38,641 nt of DNA. Source: an uncultured Collinsella sp. GTDB taxonomy: Bacteria > Actinomycetota > Coriobacteriia > Coriobacteriales > Coriobacteriaceae. Under the pieces are notes generated by a model. The model ran no database searches. It saw only the letters and a list, made by a program, of their open reading frames with translations, and was not told where the DNA came from. Each line of letters starts with the position of its first letter. Position 1 is the first letter of the stretch. This document shows positions 26,588 through 33,033 of the stretch, piece after piece. The stretch lies in contig CABVAY010000020.1 in NCBI GenBank assembly GCA_902496455.1, forward strand, positions 1 to 38,641, read 5' to 3'. A program made the position numbers and the translations under genes.

Positions 26588-26643
26588 TAGTCGTTGGGGA
26601 CGTTCTTAAACGACTAGTCAAACAAGAACGTCCCCAACGACTA
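26588..26643. repeat. inverted pair of REP-like GGGGACGTTCTT units
   Basis: TAGTCGTTGGGGACGTTCTT (26588-26607) and its exact complement (26624-26643) form 20-bp arms around 16 nt, the loop itself containing GACTAGTC. Two units of the family at 4895 and 20521, placed head to head. Confidence 0.85.
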
Positions 26644-26650
26644 GGCATGA

Positions 26651-26691
26651 AAAAGGCAAGGCATAAATCTTCTGGTCATGCCTTGCCTTTT
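26651..26691 (-). terminator. hairpin after the aldose-epimerase-like gene (divergent relative of the 122-bp element)
   Basis: AAAAGGCAAGGCAT (26651-26664) pairs perfectly with ATGCCTTGCCTTTT (26678-26691); the minus strand continues TTC after the T-rich arm. The loop keeps TTCTGGTC, as in the 122-bp element, and the region up to 26733 resembles the half of that element nearest the gene (DNA reading GACAAATTATCG and GCGCGCAGCATCG). Likely terminator. Confidence 0.7.
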
Positions 26692-26746
26692 GAATGACAA
26701 ATTATCGCTCTGGACGGCGCGCAGCATCGACCGAGCGGCGGAACCT

Positions 26747-27640
26747 CTAGAGCAAGGTAACGCTAAAGCTGCGCTTGTCCGTCTCGCCGGGAGCCAAGGT
26801 GATGGTGTTGACCTTGTGCTCAAAGACGTCGTCCTCGGTGTCCGTGGTGGTATGACCGGTCCAGGGCTCGAGCGCCACAAACGGGGCGTCGTTGGCGGCA
26901 GACCACACGCCGATGTACTTAAAGCCCTCAAAGTCGATCTTGACGCCGTGGCCCGACTTGCGGCCGCGCAGCGTGAGCGTGGAGCCCGGGGTATCGGTGA
27001 ACATGATGGCGTCGTTATCGAAGCTGCGGTGCGTGATGGGCAGCACGTCCGAGTTATCGGGAGCCTTGTAGCTACCCTCGAACGTCATGAGGCCATCGGG
27101 CGTGATGATGGGGGCCTCGTTGGTCCAAGCCTCGGTAAATGCCAGCTCGTAATCCTCGAACGCCTCGTCCTCGGCACCGGGAGCAGGTACGTTAAATGCG
27201 GGGTGGCCGCCCACCGAGAACGGCAGGTCCACGTCGCCGGTATTGGTGACGGCAAAGGTCTGGGTAAGTGTGGCGTCACCAGTCAGGGCATAGGTCATGT
27301 TGAGCTTAAAGTGGAACGGAAAGGCCTTGAGCGACTCGGGCGTGTCGGTGATCTCGTACGTTACCGAGGAGCCGTCCTCCGAAACCTCGACCAGCTTGTG
27401 CTCGACGATGCGCGCGAGGCCGTGGCGCGGCATCTCGCAGATGCCAGCCGCAGACGTCGCCGTGTTGTTGCGCAGCGAGCCCACAATGGGGAACAGGATG
27501 GGCGCATGCTTGCCCCAAAAGGCGGGGTCGCCCTGCCACAGATACTCGTTGCCGTTGAGGGCAAGGCTCGTGAGCTGAGCGCCCATGGAATCGATGGCCG
27601 CGGTGAGGCTGCCGCGCTTGATGGTAGTGACGGTAGACAT
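26747..27640 (-). CDS. aldose 1-epimerase family protein (LacX-like)
   Basis: 297-aa galactose-mutarotase-fold protein. PRHGLAR and the histidine region GGHPAFNVP are the family's catalytic-site marks; the C-terminal EPWTGHTTTDTEDD segment is also typical of the LacX-like branch. Probably interconverts sugar anomers in the cytoplasm; exact sugar unknown. GGAGGA lies about 7 nt ahead of the ATG at 27640. It follows the hypothetical membrane protein gene on the same strand (79-bp gap). Confidence 0.9.
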   Translation of the reverse strand: MSTVTTIKRGSLTAAIDSMGAQLTSLALNGNEYLWQGDPAFWGKHAPILFPIVGSLRNNTATSAAGICEMPRHGLARIVEHKLVEVSEDGSSVTYEITDTPESLKAFPFHFKLNMTYALTGDATLTQTFAVTNTGDVDLPFSVGGHPAFNVPAPGAEDEAFEDYELAFTEAWTNEAPIITPDGLMTFEGSYKAPDNSDVLPITHRSFDNDAIMFTDTPGSTLTLRGRKSGHGVKIDFEGFKYIGVWSAANDAPFVALEPWTGHTTTDTEDDVFEHKVNTITLAPGETDKRSFSVTLL

Positions 27641-27719
27641 GCTACTTCCTCCAAAAGTAAACAATAGTGTCGAGGGCTATTGTCCCACTCTTGGCGGCGG
27701 GGTTGAGCGACAGGCGCAG

Positions 27720-28589
27720 TTATTGAGCAATAGCGTAAAGGTCAAACCCGCCCTGCGGAGTGCTATCGACCGTATCGGGCGCCTGCGAGTTAAAGCTCAC
27801 GGGAACCATGCGCTTTGAGGCGCGGAAGCGCGTGCCGTCGGTGGCGACGGGCGGTTCATCGACGGTGAGCTCGTAGTCGCCGGGCTTAAGTTCGATGCCG
27901 TCACCAGCGGAATTGACGTATTGATACTCGTCAATCGTCTGCCCTTTGAGCGTGCGCCCCACGATATGGATGAGCATTTGGCTGTCGCCGCGCGCGGTGT
28001 CCCACGTCGCGCCGTCCTTGACCTCGACCGACACATGTACCGAGCGCGTGCGGCCGAGCGATTGCTCGACAGACATCTCGACCCTGGCGGCGTCTTTTCG
28101 CTGCTGCTCGACATGGCTCCAGACGTTTCCAATTACCGAGCATGCGATAACGCCGGCCATGAAGGCGATAAGGATGGGGCCAAGCGGAGAGCGACGTCCT
28201 GCATCTTCCTCGCGAGACAGATTGGGGCGATGCGTGGGGGCGGGCGCCTGGGCACCCTGCGCGGGCACGTCGAGAATGCTGAAAGATGCCGTACTGCCGG
28301 GATCGATGTTATGGCGCGGCTGCGGGGTCTTGGCCGGCGAGATGGACATGTCGGCTGGCTCGCCGAGCGTGGCCGTAGCGTCGGCCTTGGCCTCGTCTGC
28401 CTCGGCCTGGGCCCAAGCTTGTTCGAAGGTCAGGGGCTCGACAGGGTCGAGGGCGGCGTCCGAGTCGGCGGCGACGTCGTTGCCGGTCTCGTCCTCGTCG
28501 CTCGACACGTCACGCGGCGCGGGCTCGTCCCACCCCTCGTCCGGAGCCTCACCCTCGCTATACCACCATTCAAAGTTATCGATATCCAT
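27720..28589 (-). CDS. single-pass membrane protein of unknown function
   Basis: 289 aa, not recognised. Residues 1-80 are strongly acidic and low in complexity, 81-135 are Pro/Ala-rich, one transmembrane helix spans about 137-157, and an extracytoplasmic C-terminal part (160-289) looks beta-rich, with IELKPGDYELTVDEPP resembling an Ig-like or CNA-B-type strand pattern. AAGGGG lies about 8 nt before the ATG. The layout (acidic cytoplasmic tail, single helix, outer beta domain) suggests a surface or signalling role, but nothing specific supports one. Confidence 0.8.
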   Translation of the reverse strand: MDIDNFEWWYSEGEAPDEGWDEPAPRDVSSDEDETGNDVAADSDAALDPVEPLTFEQAWAQAEADEAKADATATLGEPADMSISPAKTPQPRHNIDPGSTASFSILDVPAQGAQAPAPTHRPNLSREEDAGRRSPLGPILIAFMAGVIACSVIGNVWSHVEQQRKDAARVEMSVEQSLGRTRSVHVSVEVKDGATWDTARGDSQMLIHIVGRTLKGQTIDEYQYVNSAGDGIELKPGDYELTVDEPPVATDGTRFRASKRMVPVSFNSQAPDTVDSTPQGGFDLYAIAQ

Positions 28590-28675
28590 ACGGGGCGCCC
28601 CTTAGGCCTCGCAAATAAACACTCGCTAGTCTTATACCCCCAGACGGCACCGAAGCTCACCCGCGCCGGACACGA

Positions 28676-28740
28676 AAACCGTCACAACATTCGACGCTTT
28701 TCCTCGATTTCGAGATTTTCGCCGAATGTTGTGACGGTTT
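28676..28740. repeat. 18-bp-arm inverted repeat next to a REP-like palindrome (composite 1)
   Basis: AAACCGTCACAACATTCG (28676-28693) and its exact complement (28723-28740) enclose 29 nt. A 31-bp GTGACAAAGGG palindrome starts 2 bp later (28743). The same two-part layout with different arms occurs at 32923-33021. It lies between the hypothetical membrane protein and the Idi-like gene. Confidence 0.85.
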
Positions 28741-28742
28741 GG

Positions 28743-28773
28743 ATGTGACAAAGGGACTGTCCCTTTGTCACAT
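28743..28773. repeat. REP-like perfect palindrome, GTGACAAAGGG type
   Basis: Two perfect 15-bp arms (ATGTGACAAAGGGAC and its complement) around one base. Its right end overlaps the stop codon of the Idi-like gene (28768-28770). Confidence 0.9.
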
Positions 28774-29415
28774 AGCGAGGGCCGTACGGATGGATGGGTC
28801 GCTGAGAGCCTCGCGGAGCCAGGGGGCCAGCTGCTCGGGGTGACCCTGCAGGTAGCCGTCGAGCTCGGACGGGGCCACCGGACGCACTTCCGAGATCTCC
28901 TCCCGGTTGATATGCAGCTCGCCGGGCTCAACATGGGCGAGGTAGACCTCGCACCATTCGCACTCGCAGCGACCGTCACCGTGGTCCTCGCGGTACACCA
29001 CGTGACCGAGGTGCTTGAGCTGATCGGGCTCGCGCGTAATGCCGAGCTCTTCGTTGATGCGGCGCGCCGTGGCGGCCGCGACGTCTTCCCCGGAGAGCGG
29101 ATGGCCGGCACAGCTATCGGCCAGCACCCCGCCCCACAGTCGCTTGAGCGGACTGCGGCGACAGAGCAGCAGGCGCGCGTCTTCGCCCTGGCCCTCGACC
29201 AAAAGCGTCAGAAATGCTTGATGCAAAATGCCCTCGCCGGTATGGGCCTCGATGCGGTCGACGGGACCAAGCGCCTCGCCGGTCGCGGCATCGACCGCCA
29301 CGACCTCGGCGCCCGCGCCGCCCTCATCCCAGCCGGCGCGCAGAATGCGGGCTGCGGCCTCCTCAAGCGCAAACTTGCCCTCGCCCACTGCAACCTTTGT
29401 CGTGTGCATACCCAT
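28768..29415 (-). CDS. Idi-like Nudix hydrolase family protein
   Basis: 215 aa. The Nudix core (about 62-175) resembles type 1 isopentenyl-diphosphate isomerase: LHQAFLTLLV, the WGGVLADSCAGHPLSGED segment, ARRINEELGI, and CECEWCEVYLA, whose Glu153 matches the isomerase catalytic Glu. However, the residue directly before GHP, catalytic Cys in Idi, is Ala103, with a Cys one position earlier. It may be a non-isomerase Nudix enzyme or an altered isomerase. The ATG at 29415 has AGGAG 5 nt upstream. The stop lies inside a REP-like palindrome. Confidence 0.8.
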   Translation of the reverse strand: MGMHTTKVAVGEGKFALEEAAARILRAGWDEGGAGAEVVAVDAATGEALGPVDRIEAHTGEGILHQAFLTLLVEGQGEDARLLLCRRSPLKRLWGGVLADSCAGHPLSGEDVAAATARRINEELGITREPDQLKHLGHVVYREDHGDGRCECEWCEVYLAHVEPGELHINREEISEVRPVAPSELDGYLQGHPEQLAPWLREALSDPSIRTALAM

Positions 29416-29456
29416 GGGATCTCCTGTCGCCCGCAATGTACCTGAGACCATCTTCA

Positions 29457-29477
29457 CCTGTATTGCGACTATACAGG
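29457..29477. promoter_or_regulatory. inverted repeat in the Idi-like/MFS divergent region
   Basis: CCTGTAT (29457-29463) and ATACAGG (29471-29477) with 7 bp between. The position, 42 bp ahead of the Idi-like start and 100 bp ahead of the MFS start, fits an operator for either gene; no regulator gene is adjacent. Confidence 0.4.
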
Positions 29478-29487
29478 CAAGCTTTCC

Positions 29488-29518
29488 ATGTGACAAAGGG
29501 ACTGCCCCTTCGTCACAT
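29488..29518. repeat. REP-like palindrome, GTGACAAAGGG type
   Basis: ATGTGACAAAGGGAC and GCCCCTTCGTCACAT pair with two mismatches. Located between the divergent Idi-like and MFS genes. Confidence 0.8.
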
Positions 29519-29576
29519 TCTGTTAGAGTTGCAGGGATTGAATCCCGCTTATTCATGCGACATTGGAGTGACAACC

Positions 29577-30830
29577 TTGACCGCCGCAACCACGCCTAAA
29601 AGTAAGTCAACCGCCGCCGCGCTCTCCCCCGCGCGCACCAAGCTCTGCCTGGCGCTGCTCGTGCTGTTGGGATTCTCGCTCGGCTGCTCCGAGTTCGTGG
29701 TCATCGGCATCGAAAGTGACTTGGCAACGGAACTCGGCGTATCGCTTGCCACCGCAGGCCAACTTATTAGCGTGTTCGCACTGGTCTACGCTATCGCGAC
29801 GCCGGTGCTCGCGCTCAGCACGGGGCGTTTTCGCCGCTACCAGCTGCTCGTGTGCTACAGCATCGTCTTTGTGCTCGGCAACCTGGTCATGGCGTTGACG
29901 CCCAACTTCCAGGTGCTGTTCATCTCGCGCATCATCCTGGGCTCCGTCTCGGGCGCACTGCTCGCCGTGGGCGTGACGTACATCCCCGAGCTGCTGTCCC
30001 CGCAGCAAACTTCGCTTGCCATCTCGGTGGTATATGGTGCGTTTTCCGTGGCGATGGTCTTTGTGACTTCGATCGGCAAGTTTGTGGCCGACACGCTCGA
30101 TTGGCACGTGGCCATGTACGGCACGCTGACCTTTGCCGTTTTGATCTGCGGAGCGCTCGTGGCGTTTATGCCGCGCGCCGGGCAAACCGACGAGCCTGCC
30201 ACCTTTCGCGAGCAGGCGGGTCTGCTACGCGAGCCGAGCATCATCACCGGCATGCTCATCTTTTTGTTTGGCGTGGGCTCGGTCTATGTGTTCTACGGCT
30301 ACGTGACGCCTTATCTTGAGCAGGTGCTGGGCATGGGCACGGTCGAAGCCAGCACCACGCTCATGGCCTACGGCGTGTTCTGCCTGATCTCGAACATCCT
30401 GGGCGGGTGGATCGATGCGCGCTTTGGCATGAAGGCGCTGCTTGTGACGTTTGTGCTGCAGGCTGCGGCGTTACTCGGGCTGTTTGCTTTGGGCGGCACC
30501 ATGCCGCTCGCGCTGGTCTTTGTCTTTAGCTTGGCGCTGCTCATGTACCTGTTCTCGGTGTCGTGCATCACACACTTTATGGATGTGGCACGCAGCCGCC
30601 ACCCCAAGTCGATGGTACTCGCAAGTTCGGTTGAGCCCATGGCGTTTAACGTCGGCATCTCGTTTGGCACCGCAGTGGGCGGCGCCGTGGTAAGCGGAGT
30701 TGGCATTGCATATGTAGGCGCGGTCGGTGCCGTGTTCTCGCTTGTGGCCTGGGCGCTCACGCTGGTGACGATTAAGTTGGCTCGCTGGGAGCGCCGTCGT
30801 CAATCAGCACAGCCCCGGATGCAGGCATAG
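29577..30830 (+). CDS. MFS transporter, DHA1 (drug:H+ antiporter) family
   Basis: 417 aa with 12 predicted helices. The first helix carries LGFSLGCSEFVVIGI, the EFxxxG signature of the AraJ/YdhP-type DHA1 branch; STGRFRRYQ is the loop 2-3 motif, and a short cytoplasmic linker after MPRAGQTDEP splits the two halves. The TTG at 29577 is chosen because GGAG lies 8 nt upstream; the frame is open much further left, but that region is antisense to the Idi-like gene. Substrate unknown. Confidence 0.9.
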   Translation: MTAATTPKSKSTAAALSPARTKLCLALLVLLGFSLGCSEFVVIGIESDLATELGVSLATAGQLISVFALVYAIATPVLALSTGRFRRYQLLVCYSIVFVLGNLVMALTPNFQVLFISRIILGSVSGALLAVGVTYIPELLSPQQTSLAISVVYGAFSVAMVFVTSIGKFVADTLDWHVAMYGTLTFAVLICGALVAFMPRAGQTDEPATFREQAGLLREPSIITGMLIFLFGVGSVYVFYGYVTPYLEQVLGMGTVEASTTLMAYGVFCLISNILGGWIDARFGMKALLVTFVLQAAALLGLFALGGTMPLALVFVFSLALLMYLFSVSCITHFMDVARSRHPKSMVLASSVEPMAFNVGISFGTAVGGAVVSGVGIAYVGAVGAVFSLVAWALTLVTIKLARWERRRQSAQPRMQA

Positions 30831-31025
30831 GGGCGAACATAGCCCAAGGTGGCGAGCAACCGGTGAAAACCGTCCCATACGAGTAGTGTTTATCCGCCTG
30901 CAAGCTCCAGTAGTGCAATTTCGGGTACTTCAGATACACACTTTTCTACTATTTCGTGTATTCCAAGTACATGAAATCGTACTAAACTATGTATCTGAAG
31001 TACACGAAATTGGAAAGGCGGCCCC
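30831..31025 (+). promoter_or_regulatory. nested inverted array of a 19-bp motif upstream of the first DUF4143 ATPase gene
   Basis: Four copies of a motif close to ATTTCGTGTACTTCAGATA lie at about 30918-30936, 30951-30969, 30959-30977 (reverse) and 30992-31010 (reverse). The outer pair forms 23-nt arms (30916-30938 and 30990-31012) with one mismatch; the inner pair forms 10-bp arms (30951-30960, 30968-30977). The outer right arm ends 13 bp before the ATG and adjoins the ribosome site GGAAAGG. The first ~85 bp of this gap show nothing recognised. Confidence 0.7.
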
Positions 31026-32396
31026 ATGCGCAGATCAATCGAATCCGTTATCGAATCATGGGCGACAAAGGACGCGTCGCGCCCCCTCCTCATCCGTGGT
31101 GCGCGACGCGTAGGCAAAACGTACGTTGCCGAGGAAATCGGCAGACGAATCGCCGGCGATGCGTTTGTCAAACTCGACTTTCAGACCGATCTTGAGCTGA
31201 TCGCTCCGCTGTTCGACTGTCCCACCGACGACGTTGACGCCATCGTGGCGCGAATCTCAGACTATAAACGCACCCCCATTCGCAAAGAAACCGCCTTCAT
31301 CCTGTTTGACGAGGTGCAGCTCTGCGAACGGGCGCTCAACTCGCTTCGCTTTTTTTCGGGTTCGGGCTGGCGCATATGCGCGACCGGCAGTCAGCTCGGC
31401 GTCGCCACGCGCAAGCGCAAGTTGCCTTTTCCCAGCGGCGTTCGTCAAGAGACCATGCATCCTATGTCGTTCGAGGAGTTTCTCTGGGCGCTCGACGAGG
31501 AGCAGATGGTCAATGCCATTCGTACCCACGCCGGCACGCTCGAGACCTACGCCGTGCACCAAGCCGCGCTCAGCCTGTTTCATCGATACCAGATCGTGGG
31601 CGGCATGCCCGCCGCCGTCAACGCATATCGCAAGACGTTATCCATCGAGGATGCGCGCGTCGAGCAGCGCGAAATCGACGAGACCTATACCGCTGATATG
31701 ACCGACCCCGAAAACGGGATCAGCGGCGTGGCGGCGCGCAAGGTCTGGCGCTCCATTCCGTCCCAGCTGCTGAGATCGTCCACAAAAAAATTCAAGTACT
31801 CCGAGGTCGAACGCGGAGGCCGTCGCGCCAAGCTTATCGAGCCGCTCGACTGGCTCGAAGGCGCCGGCATCATATCGGTCAACAACCTGACCGAAGGCAT
31901 CGAGCCTCCCCTCGTTCCCTTCGACGACGAAGATGGAAGTTTCTTTAAGGTCTATCTTCTCGATACCGGCCTCATGTTCTACAAACTCGGCATCAACCCG
32001 CGGCTCTGGCTCGACCTCAAAGAGGATTCCGCCATAGCGCTATCTTCCGACTTCCGAGGCGCCCTGGCGGAAAACTCGGTCATGCAAGCATTTTCGGGCA
32101 ATAGCTTGCAGACGTATTACTGGGTGCCGCCGTCGTCTTGGAAGACGACCGGCGAGCTCGATTTTTTACTTCAGACCGACCGTATGGAAATTGTGCCCGT
32201 CGAAGTAAAGTCCGCACGCAACGTGCGCGCGAGAACCCTCGGGTCGTTTATGGACAAAGCCCGATCGCCATATGCCTACATTTTGTCCGAGAACAATTTT
32301 TCCCGCAGCGAAACCGATGACGGGCGCGAGCTGCGCCACCTCCCCTTGTACGCAGCGGGCTTTATTGGAGCAAACTGCCTCAAGAGCAGTCTGTAA
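31026..32396 (+). CDS. AAA ATPase with DUF4143 (AAA_14) domain, first of two
   Basis: 456 aa. Walker A GARRVGKT (25-32), Walker B FILFDEVQ with Asp95-Glu96, sensor TGS (120-122), a middle winged-helix-like region, and a C-terminal restriction-endonuclease-like part with E-L-D (Asp379) and E-V-K (Glu394, Lys396), the PD-(D/E)xK pattern. Members are common in gut bacteria; their role is not established, with DNA-related functions suspected. About 30% like the second copy by eye in the motif regions, not a recent duplicate. AAAGG lies about 9 nt before the ATG. Confidence 0.9.
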   Translation: MRRSIESVIESWATKDASRPLLIRGARRVGKTYVAEEIGRRIAGDAFVKLDFQTDLELIAPLFDCPTDDVDAIVARISDYKRTPIRKETAFILFDEVQLCERALNSLRFFSGSGWRICATGSQLGVATRKRKLPFPSGVRQETMHPMSFEEFLWALDEEQMVNAIRTHAGTLETYAVHQAALSLFHRYQIVGGMPAAVNAYRKTLSIEDARVEQREIDETYTADMTDPENGISGVAARKVWRSIPSQLLRSSTKKFKYSEVERGGRRAKLIEPLDWLEGAGIISVNNLTEGIEPPLVPFDDEDGSFFKVYLLDTGLMFYKLGINPRLWLDLKEDSAIALSSDFRGALAENSVMQAFSGNSLQTYYWVPPSSWKTTGELDFLLQTDRMEIVPVEVKSARNVRARTLGSFMDKARSPYAYILSENNFSRSETDDGRELRHLPLYAAGFIGANCLKSSL

Positions 32397-32429
32397 GCCC
32401 TGCGCGACCGCCTAGAAAGGAAGCCGCTC

Positions 32430-32876
32430 ATGCAACGCATTCTTTTTATCTGCTATGGAAATATCTGTCGCTCGACGATGGCTGAGTCCGTGTTTACCGA
32501 GCTAGTGCGGCGCGCCGGGCGCGCGGGCGAGTTTGTCATTGATTCCGCTGCGACCTCGACCGAGGAGATCGGCAACCCGCCACACCACGGTACCGTTGCC
32601 AAGCTACGCGAGGTCGGGATTCCCGTCGTCGCACATCGCGCACGTCAGGTACGTCGCGCGGAGTATGGCGACTGGGACCACATTGTCTATATGGACGACG
32701 AGAACGCCCGCGCCCTGTACCGAATTTTTGGGAAGGACCCCGATGGCAAGATCTCGCGCCTGCTCGATTGGACCGATCGCCCCGGCGACGTGGCCGACCC
32801 CTGGTACACCGGCAATTTCGACGCCACCTACCGCGATGTACTCGCCGGTTGCACCGCCATGCTCGAGCAGCTGTAG
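32430..32876 (+). CDS. low-molecular-weight protein-tyrosine phosphatase
   Basis: 148 aa. The P-loop is CYGNICRS (Cys8 nucleophile, Arg14) and the general acid is Asp123 in the DPW triplet, so it should be active. Such enzymes reverse bacterial tyrosine-kinase phosphorylation, often in capsule export, or act on arginine phosphate. No tyrosine kinase is present in the window. AAAGGA lies about 8 nt before the ATG. It starts 33 bp after the ATPase gene and could share its transcript. Confidence 0.93.
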   Translation: MQRILFICYGNICRSTMAESVFTELVRRAGRAGEFVIDSAATSTEEIGNPPHHGTVAKLREVGIPVVAHRARQVRRAEYGDWDHIVYMDDENARALYRIFGKDPDGKISRLLDWTDRPGDVADPWYTGNFDATYRDVLAGCTAMLEQL

Positions 32877-32922
32877 GCGCTCGGGCGGCGCGGGCACACG
32901 GGCCACGCCATCGGCATAAAAC

Positions 32923-32986
32923 GAGCGTGGATTTTCTCCCACTTTGAGCGTTCGAGTGCGCTCTAAACGGGAGAAAATCCACGCTC
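32923..32986. repeat. 18-bp-arm inverted repeat next to a REP-like palindrome (composite 2)
   Basis: GAGCGTGGATTTTCTCCC (32923-32940) and its exact complement (32969-32986) enclose 28 nt, which contain a further GAGCG/CGCTC stem. The GTGACAAAGGG palindrome follows 4 bp later. It lies between the convergent phosphatase and second ATPase genes and could end transcription from both sides. Confidence 0.85.
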
Positions 32987-32990
32987 ATGA

Positions 32991-33021
32991 ATGTGACAAA
33001 GGGACTGCCCCTTTGCCACAT
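32991..33021. repeat. REP-like palindrome, GTGACAAAGGG type
   Basis: ATGTGACAAAGGGAC and GCCCCTTTGCCACAT arms with few mismatches, 12 bp beyond the second ATPase stop. Confidence 0.8.
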
Positions 33022-33033
33022 CCGGGACTGGCC

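Noticed and set aside
29214..29576. Upstream extension of the MFS gene by 121 codons
   Set aside because: The extension is antisense to the Idi-like gene and crosses a REP palindrome; a TTG with a well-placed GGAG marks the start at 29577.
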